From assembly GCA_004000035.1 (NCBI GenBank), contig RJAE01000012.1:1-64000 (forward strand): 64,000 nucleotides of DNA. Reading direction: 5' to 3'. The notes below the pieces were generated by a model. The model was not told the origin of the DNA. It saw only the letters and a list, made by a program, of their open reading frames with translations, and did not search any database. The position numbers were made by a program, and so were the translations under genes. The first letter of the stretch is position 1. Every line of letters starts with the position of its first letter. This document shows, in pieces, positions 17,671 through 27,729 of the stretch. Origin of the DNA: Arthrobacter sulfonylureivorans. Its GTDB lineage: Bacteria > Actinomycetota > Actinomycetes > Actinomycetales > Micrococcaceae.

Positions 17671-19778
17671 GCGTCGATCCGTTCACGGTCCAGCATGGAG
17701 GCTCCTGCAACGATGAACTCCTTGCGCGGTGCCACATCCGACCCCATCAACAGGTCGAAGGACCGTTCGGCGGCTTCGGCATCCTCGACCCGCACCCTGC
17801 GCAACGTGCGATGCCTCGGTTCCATGGTGGTTTCGGCCAACTGGTCGGCGTCCATCTCGCCCAGCCCCTTGTACCGCTGGATCGGCTCCTTGTACTTCCG
17901 TCCGTCCTGCTCCAGGGTGGCGAGCAGCTTGTGCAGCTCGTTTTCAGAATAGGTGTAAACGACTTCGTTGGCTTTGGATCCGGCGTTGATGATCTCCACC
18001 CGGTGCAGCGGCGGCACCGCGGCGTAGACCCGGCCGGCATCCACCAGCGGCCGCATGTAGCGGAAGAAGAGGGTCAACAGCAGCGTGCGGATGTGCGCGC
18101 CGTCGACGTCGGCGTCGGTCATCAGGACGACCTTGCCGTAGCGGGCGGCATCCAACTGGAAACTGCGGCCGGATCCGGCCCCCACCACCTGGATGATGGC
18201 GGCGCATTCGGCGTTGTTCAGCATGTCTCCGACGGAGGCCTTCTGAACGTTGAGGATCTTGCCGCGGATCGGCAGCAGCGCCTGATGGTCCGAGGAGCGA
18301 GCCAGCCGGGCGGTGCCCAGGGCACTGTCGCCCTCCACGATGAACAGCTCGGACCGTTCGACCTCGTTGGTGCGGCAGTCGATCAGCTTTGCGGGCATGG
18401 TGGATGTCTCCAGCGCATTCTTCCGCCGCTGCGTCTCCTTGTGGACGCGGGCCGAGATGCGGGATTTCATCTCGCTGACGACCTTCTCCAGCAGCAGCGC
18501 GGATTGCGCCTTGTCCCCCCGGTTCGACGAACCGAGCTTCGCTGCCAGCTCCTTCTCCACCACGCGCGACACGATGGCCCGCACGGCCGAGGTGCCGAGG
18601 ATCTCCTTGGTCTGGCCTTCGAACTGCGGCTCGGCCAGACGGACGGTGAGCACAGCGGTCAGGCCCGCGAAGACGTCGTCCTTCTCGATCTTGTCGTTGC
18701 CCGCCTTGAGCTTGCGGGCGTTGGCCTCGATCACCTTGCGGAAGGTCTTCAGCAGCGCCTGTTCGAAACCGCTTTGGTGCGTGCCGCCCTTGGGCGTGGC
18801 GATGATGTTCACGAACGAACGCACCGTGGTGTCGTAGCCGATGCCCCAGCGCAGGGCCACGTCCACCTCGCAGTCGCGGTCGACCTCGGTAATTTTGCTG
18901 TGGCCGTTTTCGTCGAGCACCGGGACGGTTTCCTTAAACTTGCCCGAACCGTGGAAGCGCCAGACATCGGTGACGGCACTGTCGTTGGCCAGGTAGTCGA
19001 CGAACTCGGCGATGCCGCCGTCGTGGTGGAACACCTCTTCGAACGGACCGTTTTCGCCAGGGGTACCGGGCATCTTGCGCTCGTCGCGCAGCGTGATCTT
19101 CAGCCCGGGTACCAGGAAGGAGGTCTGCCGGGCCCGATTCTGCAGCTCTTCGTAGGAAAACTTCGCGTCAGGGGTGAAGATCTGCCGGTCTCCCCAGTAC
19201 CGGATGCGCGTGCCGGTCACGCCGCGCTTGGCGGTCCCCACGACCTCCAGCTTGGAGCCGGTGACGAACGGCTCGAAGCTGGACTCCGGACCGGGCCCCT
19301 TGGCCGGGTCGATGAATTTTCCGGGCTCGCCGCGCCGGAAGGACATTCCGTAGGTCTTGCCGCCGCGGTCCACCTGGACATCCAGCCGGGAGGACAGCGC
19401 GTTGACCACGCTGGCGCCCACGCCGTGCAGGCCGCCGGAGGCGGTGTAGGAGCCGCCGCCGAACTTTCCGCCGGCATGCAGCTTGGTGAACACCACTTCG
19501 ACACCGCTCAGACCGGTCTTCGGCTCAACGTCGACCGGAATGCCGCGGCCGTCGTCGTGAATCTCCACGGCCCCGTCCGGGTGCAGGGTGATCTTGATGC
19601 TCTGCCCGTAGCCTGCCAGGGCCTCGTCCACCGAGTTGTCGATGATTTCCCAGAGGCAATGCATCAATCCGCGGGAATCGGTTGAACCGATGTACATGCC
19701 CGGCCGTTTGCGGACGGCTTCCAGTCCTTCCAGGACGGAAAGATGGCGTGCTGTGTACTCAGACTTCGTTGGCGCCAC
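17667..19778 (-). CDS. parE: DNA topoisomerase IV subunit B (GyrB/ParE family)
   Basis: A 703-residue ATPase subunit of a type IIA topoisomerase. The GHKL ATP site is visible: EIIDNSVDEALAGYG (near residue 45), DDGRGIPVD (near 75) and GGLHGVGASVVNALS (near 115). The transducer follows. The TOPRIM domain has EGDSALGTARLARSSDHQALL (near 480) and LMTDADVDGAHIRTLLLT (near 550), with the C-terminal QRYKGLGEMDADQL motif. The short length lacks the insert of proteobacterial GyrB. It is the expected partner of the ParC encoded at 5.9-8.4 kb; the pair is unlinked and on opposite strands. The start is GTG 19778 with AAGGAGC about ten bases upstream. Confidence 0.9.
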   Translation of the reverse strand: MAPTKSEYTARHLSVLEGLEAVRKRPGMYIGSTDSRGLMHCLWEIIDNSVDEALAGYGQSIKITLHPDGAVEIHDDGRGIPVDVEPKTGLSGVEVVFTKLHAGGKFGGGSYTASGGLHGVGASVVNALSSRLDVQVDRGGKTYGMSFRRGEPGKFIDPAKGPGPESSFEPFVTGSKLEVVGTAKRGVTGTRIRYWGDRQIFTPDAKFSYEELQNRARQTSFLVPGLKITLRDERKMPGTPGENGPFEEVFHHDGGIAEFVDYLANDSAVTDVWRFHGSGKFKETVPVLDENGHSKITEVDRDCEVDVALRWGIGYDTTVRSFVNIIATPKGGTHQSGFEQALLKTFRKVIEANARKLKAGNDKIEKDDVFAGLTAVLTVRLAEPQFEGQTKEILGTSAVRAIVSRVVEKELAAKLGSSNRGDKAQSALLLEKVVSEMKSRISARVHKETQRRKNALETSTMPAKLIDCRTNEVERSELFIVEGDSALGTARLARSSDHQALLPIRGKILNVQKASVGDMLNNAECAAIIQVVGAGSGRSFQLDAARYGKVVLMTDADVDGAHIRTLLLTLFFRYMRPLVDAGRVYAAVPPLHRVEIINAGSKANEVVYTYSENELHKLLATLEQDGRKYKEPIQRYKGLGEMDADQLAETTMEPRHRTLRRVRVEDAEAAERSFDLLMGSDVAPRKEFIVAGASMLDRERIDA

Positions 19779-20029
19779 GTGTAAAGGTGCTCCTTGGCAA
19801 GACAGAACTGCGGTTCCTAGCCGCGGCCCGCCGCGAATAACGGACCGTTACTAGGCTAATCCCCTTTGCCATCGCGCTGGTGCACCGCGCCGAGCCGAGG
19901 CGCGGCATGTGACGCAGCTCCCTGCTGTTACCCAGATGTGATACGCGGTGAGCGAAAGTGACCTAAAGATGCGAAGTTTTGCGGGGTCCGGATGGTTGTA
20001 TGGATAGACGCACTCGTAAGGAGGTCATC

Positions 20030-20251
20030 ATGACAACAGCAGTAGCCCCCCGTGAACTGACCGCAATGGACCGTTGCGACCGTTGTGGCGCTCAGGCCTA
20101 TGTACGGGTGGTCCTGGCCTCCTCTGGCGGCGAACTCCTCTTCTGCGGGCACCACGCCCGGCAGCACGAGCCGCAGCTTCGCTCGAAAGCCTCGGAGTGG
20201 CAGGACGAAACCGGCCGCCTGACCGAAAAGGCCGGCGCCAGCGCCTCATAG
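20030..20251 (+). CDS. DUF7455-type small zinc-ribbon protein
   Basis: A 73-residue protein with CDRCGAQAYVRVVL and LLFCGHHARQHEP, giving a CxxC...CxHH arrangement likely to bind one zinc ion. I recognise it as the small actinobacterial family (DUF7455) usually encoded beside the primary sigma factor, as here. Function is unknown; a role in transcription or translation is only guesswork. The start is fixed by a very good ribosome-binding site (AAGGAGG, seven bases before the ATG at 20030). An upstream in-frame start at 19979 has no such site. A strong hairpin terminator follows at 20319-20353. Confidence 0.85.
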   Translation: MTTAVAPRELTAMDRCDRCGAQAYVRVVLASSGGELLFCGHHARQHEPQLRSKASEWQDETGRLTEKAGASAS

Positions 20252-20318
20252 GCCCTGCCGGAATAGCTGCCGGCGCAGCCTCACCGCGCGCGGCAAGGCT
20301 TGACAGGCACCCACGTTG

Positions 20319-20353
20319 AAGGGCGCCGTTCCCCCAAAGGGAACGGCGCCCTT
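20319..20353 (+). terminator. intrinsic terminator after the DUF7455 gene
   Basis: A perfect 15-bp stem (left arm 20319-20333, right arm 20339-20353, loop CCAAA) is followed by TTTACTT. It sits between the plus-strand zinc-ribbon gene and the minus-strand sigA. Confidence 0.85.
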
Positions 20354-20432
20354 TACTTGTCCGGTGGGCCGGCGGTTCCCGACGGCGGCACACCGCGGCT
20401 TGTTCTGCCGCGTCATCACCGATGCGTTTACG

Positions 20433-20474
20433 GCAGCAGGGCCGGTCCCCCTCTCGGTGAGCCGGCCCTGCTGC
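20433..20474 (-). terminator. inverted repeat downstream of sigA, probable terminator
   Basis: A perfect 13-bp stem pairs 20433-20445 with 20462-20474 around a 16-base loop, 21 bp after the sigA stop. There is no uridine run on the sigA strand, so it is a GC-rich stem-type terminator at best. Confidence 0.6.
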
Positions 20475-20494
20475 TGCATTGTGGAGTTGTGGGA

Positions 20495-21766
<1,272 letters not shown>

Positions 21767-22014
21767 AGAGAACCTTTCGTACGGCGGTCTGTGACGCTAC
21801 CTGCGGGCAACACCACTATGACCCTGTCAAGTCCGTGTTTGATTTCAAACCAAGTCACGGACACAGGGTCTGCATGGCATAACCTGATCCGCGGCTGCGG
21901 TATTCCCGAAGGAAGTACCGCTGTTTGAAACACGAACCCAACCGGGTCTCGGTTCCCATTGTCTCACGATTCAGTCCGCCGGAAGAACCGGATTTGGCCC
22001 CGCTTCCGTCGCGG

Positions 22015-23289
22015 CTACGCGGCCAAATGCCTCCGGCCGGGCCAAGCCGTCTCCCGCCGGCGCGCCCACATCGGCAGCATCCCGCTGCCCGCCAGTTCCT
22101 GAACCAGCTCGGCGAGCCGGTATCCGGGCAGTTCACGCAGACACGCCTCGGCGCGCTGGTGGGCATGCGAACCGCGGCCCCTGGCCCATTCGATCCAGGC
22201 GTGAAGCGTTCCGGCAGCAGCGCGCGAGCGGCCGGCCCCCACGGAATGTAGCTGTGCGAGTAATTGCGCCGTGGCGTCGACGCGCTCCCAATCCGGTGCC
22301 TGGTGCGAGTCACCGACCAGGATCTTCGACAGGTCCCGGGCTGCCGCAGGATCCCCGGTCTCCGGCAACGGGGCGCATTCCGCCTCCGCGTTTGTGCGGG
22401 GATCTGGCTCAGTGAGGAGCCCCGCCGCTCGCGCCCACAGGAAAGCGGTCTCGAGACCGCAACAGGCGAAGATGGCGATGGCGTCACGTACCGCGTTCTC
22501 GGTCAGGCTCGCGAGCAGGAAGGCTTGAGCTTGAGCAGTCATGCTGCCCGCCTGGTTCGCGGTCAAGGAATCCTCCCACCGGCGGAGGGTATAGAAGTAG
22601 AAAGACGGTGAAGTCCAGCTTCCGGCAAGTCCGTCGGCCAACTGGCCTGTCTCCCCCTGTAGGGCCGCCGGCGGATACGAGACCGCGGATGCGGCACCCG
22701 AAGGCGTTTCTCCGGCAGATCCAGTCTGGATGGACCCGGCAGTTGGGTGTGCCCTGCGGGACGTTGCCGGCGCTGGCCCGGCTGTGGCCTCCGCCGCCGA
22801 CGCCGCATACGTGCTGCCGTTGTAGACGAGTTCGGCATTCAATGCGCTGTCCCGGATCTGCGACACCGGTCGCCCGGGCAACGGGCAGCAGGCGGTGTCG
22901 GGGCAGTACAGTTCGCGCCAATGTCTATTGCCGACCGTCCAGCCGCTGCGCACCGGCAGCCCAACGGCATCCAAGGAACGGCCGAGGGCGGCAACGAGTT
23001 CGGCATGTGGCGGCCGGTCCGGCGTGCGCCATGCATGGTCGGTGTAGAGGATTAACAGCGAGGAGTCTGCGTCCTCATCGGAACGCAGGTAGCCAGCCGC
23101 GGTGTCGGCGAACAAATCCAGGTGGCAGTTGTCCCCGATATCGGGAAGATCCAGGCGCAGAGTGGCGCCGAGGCGGCCGCTGGAGAGGGACAAGAGCACC
23201 ACGCTGCGGGAGGGCATGAATCCCAGCGTGTGCGGCACGAAGCTCAGGACGTCGACGGACTGGCGTGCCGTGAATCTCTTTTTCTCCAT
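22015..23289 (-). CDS. DUF4192 domain-containing protein
   Basis: A 424-residue actinobacterial protein matching the DUF4192 family from its N-terminus (FTARQSVDVLSFVPHTLGFMPSRSVVLLSL). A hydrophobic core stretch (SLLILYTDHAW) and a central Ala/Pro-rich variable region (about residues 180-235) follow. The C-terminus has ARAAGLLTEPD and HAWIEWARGRGSHAHQRAE. Function is unknown; no catalytic motif or membrane helix is obvious. It lies between sigA and an MFS gene, all on the minus strand but separated by 97-250 bp, so co-transcription is uncertain. There is no clear Shine-Dalgarno before the ATG. Confidence 0.8.
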   Translation of the reverse strand: MEKKRFTARQSVDVLSFVPHTLGFMPSRSVVLLSLSSGRLGATLRLDLPDIGDNCHLDLFADTAAGYLRSDEDADSSLLILYTDHAWRTPDRPPHAELVAALGRSLDAVGLPVRSGWTVGNRHWRELYCPDTACCPLPGRPVSQIRDSALNAELVYNGSTYAASAAEATAGPAPATSRRAHPTAGSIQTGSAGETPSGAASAVSYPPAALQGETGQLADGLAGSWTSPSFYFYTLRRWEDSLTANQAGSMTAQAQAFLLASLTENAVRDAIAIFACCGLETAFLWARAAGLLTEPDPRTNAEAECAPLPETGDPAAARDLSKILVGDSHQAPDWERVDATAQLLAQLHSVGAGRSRAAAGTLHAWIEWARGRGSHAHQRAEACLRELPGYRLAELVQELAGSGMLPMWARRRETAWPGRRHLAA

Positions 23290-23385
23290 GGCAGGAGCTT
23301 GCCGCCCCGGCGTCTTCAGCGGCTACGCAACGGATGGAGCATGTGGACAAAGGGGGTCGCTGCGGGCCCTGTGGAGGGAAGCTGG

Positions 23386-24741
23386 TCAGCCGCGCCGGCT
23401 TCCGCCGCTCCCCCGGCGTTCCCGGATCCGTTCGCGCTGCCTGCGCCGCTCCCTGGCCAGTGCATCCCGCAGCGGCGGCACAATGACTCCGCCATGGGAC
23501 ATCCGTGTCCGCACCCGTTTGCGCACCGTCAAAATAGCCAGCGTGCCGCCGATCAGGAAGACAAATTGGATGCTGAAGGCCAGCTTGAACGAGTCCAGCG
23601 CATACAGCTCGCCCTGCGAGAAACCGCTGGCCAGCAACGCATCCAGCACAATCCCCATGCCGAACATCACCAGCAGCGCAGAAATGAAACCACCGACGTT
23701 GACGATGCCGGTGGCCGTGCCGGCCCGGCTGAGCGGATTGAACGTCCGCGCGAAATCGAAGCCGATCATGGATCCCGGGCCTCCGACGGACACCGCCATC
23801 ACCAGCAGCAATAGCAGCCAGAACGGTGCAGGGCCGGGATATAGCAGCACACACAGCCATGCGGCCGACATTGTTCCAATGATCAGCAGGACCATGGTGG
23901 AGCGTCGCAACGGATGCCGGCCCACCCAGCCGCCCAGTAACGGACCCGCAACGAAGGATGTCAGCACCGCTACCGTCATCAGCGCAGAGGCTGCCGACGG
24001 GCTCAGACCCTGGGCGGAGACGAGGAACGGGTAGCCCCACATGAGCATGAAGACATTGGCCGGGAACTGGACCGTGAAATGAGTCCACAGCCCCAGCCTG
24101 GTGCCTGGTTCCCGCCAGGCGTCGGCTAGGGATGCCCCGGTCTGGCGCAGGGTCGGCGGCAACCGCTTCTTAAGTTGCGCCGGCTCATTGCGGACCACGG
24201 CGAGCGCCAGCACGAAGGCCAGGGCGGACATCGCGGCCACGGAGAGGAACGCCGGCGTCCAGCCCGCAAGGTTAAGGATTGCCACGAAGGGGATGACGCT
24301 GATCAGTTGGCCGATTTGGCCCAGCTGGCCGGTGAGCTGGGTCAACAGTGGAATGCGCTTCGCACTGAACCAGCTGGGCAACAGCCTCAGCACCGACACG
24401 AAGGTCATCGCGTCGCCGGCTCCCACGAGGATGCGGCCTATCAGCCCCTCCGGAACGGACGATGCAAAGGCCAGTGCGGTTTGCCCGGCCAACATCAGCA
24501 GGGCTCCACCGGCCACCATCATCCGCGGCCCGTACTTGTCCACCATCAGGCCGACGGGGATCTGCAGCCCTGCGTACACCACCAGCTGGACCACGGTGAA
24601 GGTCGACAGCGCGGCGGCCGTGGCGTCGAAGCGTTCGGTGGCCTGCAGGCCGGCTACGCCGAAAGAGGTGCGCTGGGTGATCGCGACCAGATAAGCGAAG
24701 ATCCCGCTTCCCCACACCCACCATGCACGCCGCGAATCCAT
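23386..24741 (-). CDS. major facilitator superfamily transporter
   Basis: A 451-residue protein with twelve predicted transmembrane segments. The MFS loop-2/3 signature is LMVDKYGPRMMVAGGALL near residues 62-80. The central polar loop (KKRLPPTLRQTGASLADAWREPG) separates the two six-helix halves. The C-terminus is very basic (ARERRRQRERIRERRGSGG), a cytosolic tail. It resembles MFS members with a nitrate/oxalate-like fold, but no substrate-specific motif is visible. GGAG lies only two bases before the ATG. It is flanked by DUF4192 and PAC2 genes on the same strand. Confidence 0.85.
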   Translation of the reverse strand: MDSRRAWWVWGSGIFAYLVAITQRTSFGVAGLQATERFDATAAALSTFTVVQLVVYAGLQIPVGLMVDKYGPRMMVAGGALLMLAGQTALAFASSVPEGLIGRILVGAGDAMTFVSVLRLLPSWFSAKRIPLLTQLTGQLGQIGQLISVIPFVAILNLAGWTPAFLSVAAMSALAFVLALAVVRNEPAQLKKRLPPTLRQTGASLADAWREPGTRLGLWTHFTVQFPANVFMLMWGYPFLVSAQGLSPSAASALMTVAVLTSFVAGPLLGGWVGRHPLRRSTMVLLIIGTMSAAWLCVLLYPGPAPFWLLLLLVMAVSVGGPGSMIGFDFARTFNPLSRAGTATGIVNVGGFISALLVMFGMGIVLDALLASGFSQGELYALDSFKLAFSIQFVFLIGGTLAILTVRKRVRTRMSHGGVIVPPLRDALARERRRQRERIRERRGSGGSRRG

Positions 24742-24775
24742 TGCTCCAATATTGCCCGCTTCCCGGGGCGCAGGA

Positions 24776-25732
24776 CTAATCGGAGGTTCCGGGCTCGGCG
24801 GAAGACTCCTTGCCCCCGTCGACGCCGCCGGCGGGCTGCGTGGCGAGGAATGCTTCTACCGCGGCGCCGAGCTCGTCGGCGTCGGGAAGCTCTTCGTTGT
24901 CCTTGACCAGCAGGGAACGGCGCTCTTCGTGCCCGGCATATTCGTCGTAGCGCTCTTCGAGGCGGACCACGACGCGCTGGACATCGGCTGAGTCCTGTAC
25001 CTGCCGGTCAATCTGTCCTTCGACGTCGCGGCCGTTCTCGCGCAGCCGGTCGGTCGGGAGCACCAGCGAGGTCGCGGCGCCGAGGTATTCCAAGGCGGCG
25101 ACGGCGGCGGGCGGGTACTGGGCGTCCGCCAGATAATGCGGCACATGGATGGAATAGCCCACGACGTCCCGGCCGGCCTCGGCCAGCCGCATCTCCAGCA
25201 GCGGCCCGATGCCAGCCTGCAATTCGGCTTGGGGCTTCCAGGTGGTGATGCCGTTGATCAGATCCTGCCGGGAACCGTGGACGGTGACACCAATCGGCCG
25301 GGTGTGCGGCACCGGCATGGGCAACGACTGGACCCATGCGACCAGGCGCGTCTGGAGCCGGTTGGCCAGCCAGACGACCGCACCGGAGAAACGGTCCCAT
25401 TGGTAGTCGGGTTCGGGACCGGTCAAGAGCAGGAACGGTGTGCCGAGCCCGTCGACCAGCCGGTAGAGCTCGATGGCGGGTGCTTCGTAGTCAGTGAAGT
25501 GATCCCCCGCGAAGGTGATTTTGGGCCGCCTGCTGCGGTAGTCGACCAGCTGGTCGGCATCGAAGGCGGCAACCAGCTGGGCATCGAGCTCGTCGAGCAA
25601 TTCGTCGCCGATCTGCTCCACCACGTGACCTGCTTCGGCTGCCCCGGTGAACCCCATAATGAGGTCAAGCCCGCGCAGCGCGGGTGAATCGAACAACTCA
25701 GCGTTGGTCGACATCAGCGACCGTGGATCCAA
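24776..25732 (-). CDS. PAC2 family protein (proteasome assembly chaperone-like)
   Basis: A 318-residue protein of the PAC2 superfamily, with the actinobacterial core GLDLIMGFTGAAEAGHVVEQIGDELL, the motif LVDYRSRRPKITF, and later PIGVTVHGSR and SIHVPHYLAD. Members resemble the eukaryotic proteasome-assembling chaperone 2; the bacterial role is unproven. The C-terminus is acidic (LEERYDEYAGHEERRSLL onward). Start choice is open. TTG at 25732 has a strong GGAGGAGGG seven bases upstream and I prefer it; ATG 25759/25756 has a poorer site. The frame runs open to 25978, but that part is unlikely to be coding because it overlaps the pepA promoter region. Confidence 0.8.
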   Translation of the reverse strand: MDPRSLMSTNAELFDSPALRGLDLIMGFTGAAEAGHVVEQIGDELLDELDAQLVAAFDADQLVDYRSRRPKITFAGDHFTDYEAPAIELYRLVDGLGTPFLLLTGPEPDYQWDRFSGAVVWLANRLQTRLVAWVQSLPMPVPHTRPIGVTVHGSRQDLINGITTWKPQAELQAGIGPLLEMRLAEAGRDVVGYSIHVPHYLADAQYPPAAVAALEYLGAATSLVLPTDRLRENGRDVEGQIDRQVQDSADVQRVVVRLEERYDEYAGHEERRSLLVKDNEELPDADELGAAVEAFLATQPAGGVDGGKESSAEPGTSD

Positions 25733-25872
25733 CAATGTTCCCTCCTCCTCCGGCATCATCTTCCCTGCCGTGCATGGCCCTATGTAATGCCAGCGCCCGG
25801 GCCGCCCGAAAAATTCCGCGGCTGCGGACCGAGTACAAGACGTCAGAAACAGCGCATCCGTGCGGGAGAGAC

Positions 25873-25878
25873 TACGAT
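25873..25878 (+). promoter_or_regulatory. -10-like hexamer upstream of pepA
   Basis: TACGAT lies six bases before the GTG at 25885. It may drive a leaderless 26-codon ORF and/or give the pepA mRNA an untranslated leader of about 140 nt. Confidence 0.4.
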
Positions 25879-25884
25879 CGACAG

Positions 25885-25965
25885 GTGCAGGCCCTGTTCC
25901 GGCGAACGCCTGGTCGGGTTTTTCTGCTGCAACTAACTGTAAACACAACGGTATGCAACCGGTGA
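25885..25965 (+). CDS. possible leaderless 26-residue ORF upstream of pepA
   Basis: GTG at 25885 opens a 26-codon frame (product starts MQALFRRTPGRVFLLQ) that ends with TGA at 25963-25965, 58 bp before the pepA start. TACGAT six bases upstream is the same start architecture as many full-length genes in this window, which is the main reason to report it. The product is basic at the N-terminus with a short hydrophobic stretch; I recognise no family. It could be a leader peptide, or fortuitous. Confidence 0.25.
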   Translation: MQALFRRTPGRVFLLQLTVNTTVCNR

Positions 25966-26023
25966 GCGACGGCCACACCCGTTCCGCGCTGGCCGGCTGA
26001 AGGACAAGTTAGGACAGATCTGC

Positions 26024-27547
26024 GTGATCCCCACGACCGAGCTTAAGCTCAGCGCCATTGCCAAGGATGTCAGAAAAGCCAAGTCCGAGGCCCTCGTCAT
26101 CGCGGTCGGGCAGGGCGGCGACGGCCCGGTCCTGCTGGAGAATCCGTTATCAGCCAAGTCCGCCCAAGCCTTGGCGGATGCCCTGCCGTTGCTCGGCGTC
26201 ACCGGCGCGGCCGACGAAGTCCACCGGCTGCCGGGGTTGCCGGAGTCGGGCACCGACGTGTTGGTGTTGGCCGGCGTCGGAAAGCTGCCGCCCGGCAATG
26301 CCGTGACCATCGAGACCCTGCGCCGCGCCGCCGGCTCGGCGGTGCGCCAATTGGCCGGGGTCCAGTCGGTGGCCTTGGGCTTGCCGGCGGCCACCGTGGC
26401 CGAAGCCGCGGCCGTGGCCGAAGGCGCCGCGCTCGGCGCCTATGCCTTCAATGAACACCGAAGCCGCGAAAACGATGGCCGCCGCCCGGTTGCCGAAGCC
26501 ACGGTGCTCACGCCGGTTGCCGCCGACAAGCAACTGGCCAAGGCGCTCAAGCGGGCCTCCGTGCTGGGCCGGGCGGTCAATGCGACGCGCTCCCTGGTCA
26601 ATCAGCCGCCGAGCCACCTCTACCCCGAGTCGTTCGCCGCGGCAGCAGCACAAATGGCCAAGGGCCTGCCGGTCAAGGTCACCGTCCTGGACGAGGACAA
26701 GCTGGAGAAGGACGGCTACGGCGGCTTGACCGGCGTCGGCAAGGGATCGATGCGGCCGCCGCGGTTGGTCAAGGTTGAATATGCCCCGGCCCGTGCGAAG
26801 GCGAAGCTCGCCTTCGTCGGCAAGGGCATCACGTTCGACTCCGGCGGCCTGTCGCTCAAGCCCGCCGCCGGCATGATGACGATGAAGTGCGACATGGCGG
26901 GTGCCGCCGTCGTTCTGAATGCTGTTTTGGCGATCACCGAGTTGGGCTTGCCGGTGAAGGCCACCGCCTGGCTCTGCCTGGCGGAAAACATGCCCTCGGG
27001 CACCGCGTCCCGTCCCTCCGACGTACTAACCATGTACGGCGGCAAGACGGTGGAAGTACTCAACACCGACGCCGAGGGCCGGCTGGTGATGGCCGACGGG
27101 CTGGCGGCCGCCAGCGAGGAACATCCCGACGTGCTGCTGGACGTCGCCACCTTGACCGGCGCGCAGATGGTTGCGCTGGGAAGCCGGGTGGGCGCGGTCA
27201 TGGGCGAAGAAGGCGTGCGGGACGCCGTGAAGGCGGCCGCGGACCGGGCGGGGGAACTGTTCTGGCCGATGCCGCTGCCGGAGGAACTGCGCTCCGGCCT
27301 GGATTCCCAGGTGGCTGACCTGTCCAATATGGGCGACAAGTACGGCGGGATGCTGACGGCCGCGATCTTCCTGCGTGAGTTCGTGGGCGAAACTGCCGGC
27401 GTGCGCATCCCGTGGGCGCACTTGGATATTGCCGGCCCCGCCTTTAATGAAGGCTCGCCGCATGGCTACACCCCGAAGGAGGGCACCGGCGTCGCAGTCC
27501 GCACACTGGTGGCCTACGCGGAGGATGTGGTGGCCCGCAGCGCCTGA
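26024..27547 (+). CDS. pepA: leucyl aminopeptidase (M17 family)
   Basis: A 507-residue cytosolic dimetal aminopeptidase that removes N-terminal residues from peptides. The signature NTDAEGRL is present (VEVLNTDAEGRLVMADGL). The metal/active-site lysine regions are GKGITFDSGGLSLKP and MKCDMAGAA, and ENMPSGTASRPSDVLTMYGGK fits the family. The C-terminus ends PHGYTPKEGTGVAVRTL, also typical. The N-terminal domain (residues 1-170) is the divergent macro-like domain. The start is GTG at 26024 with AGGACAG about ten bases upstream. A TACGAT hexamer and a 26-codon ORF precede it. It is transcribed away from the PAC2 gene. Confidence 0.93.
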   Translation: MIPTTELKLSAIAKDVRKAKSEALVIAVGQGGDGPVLLENPLSAKSAQALADALPLLGVTGAADEVHRLPGLPESGTDVLVLAGVGKLPPGNAVTIETLRRAAGSAVRQLAGVQSVALGLPAATVAEAAAVAEGAALGAYAFNEHRSRENDGRRPVAEATVLTPVAADKQLAKALKRASVLGRAVNATRSLVNQPPSHLYPESFAAAAAQMAKGLPVKVTVLDEDKLEKDGYGGLTGVGKGSMRPPRLVKVEYAPARAKAKLAFVGKGITFDSGGLSLKPAAGMMTMKCDMAGAAVVLNAVLAITELGLPVKATAWLCLAENMPSGTASRPSDVLTMYGGKTVEVLNTDAEGRLVMADGLAAASEEHPDVLLDVATLTGAQMVALGSRVGAVMGEEGVRDAVKAAADRAGELFWPMPLPEELRSGLDSQVADLSNMGDKYGGMLTAAIFLREFVGETAGVRIPWAHLDIAGPAFNEGSPHGYTPKEGTGVAVRTLVAYAEDVVARSA

Positions 27548-27729
27548 GGCCTGTACGCCTCCCCACCTTCCGGCGTGAATCCGCCCACAATCGGGCCCTT
27601 TGGTGACCTCACCAAGTAGATGATGGTATGCGGTACCGCTAAGGTGAAACTCAAACCAACTTCGATCTTCAACCCAATCAACTCATCGACGTGTCACCAC
27701 ACGTTGCGAACACGCGAGGGAGCGTTCAC

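Noticed and set aside
21825-21830. TTGACA on the minus strand upstream of sigA as a promoter
   Set aside because: No TANNNT follows at 16-19 bp, so the -35 match alone is not enough to place the sigA promoter.
25733-25978. N-terminal extension of the PAC2 protein back to 25978
   Set aside because: The extension would overlap the pepA promoter region, has no ribosome-binding site at its start and is not like the family; the strong GGAGGAGGG before TTG 25732 is preferred.
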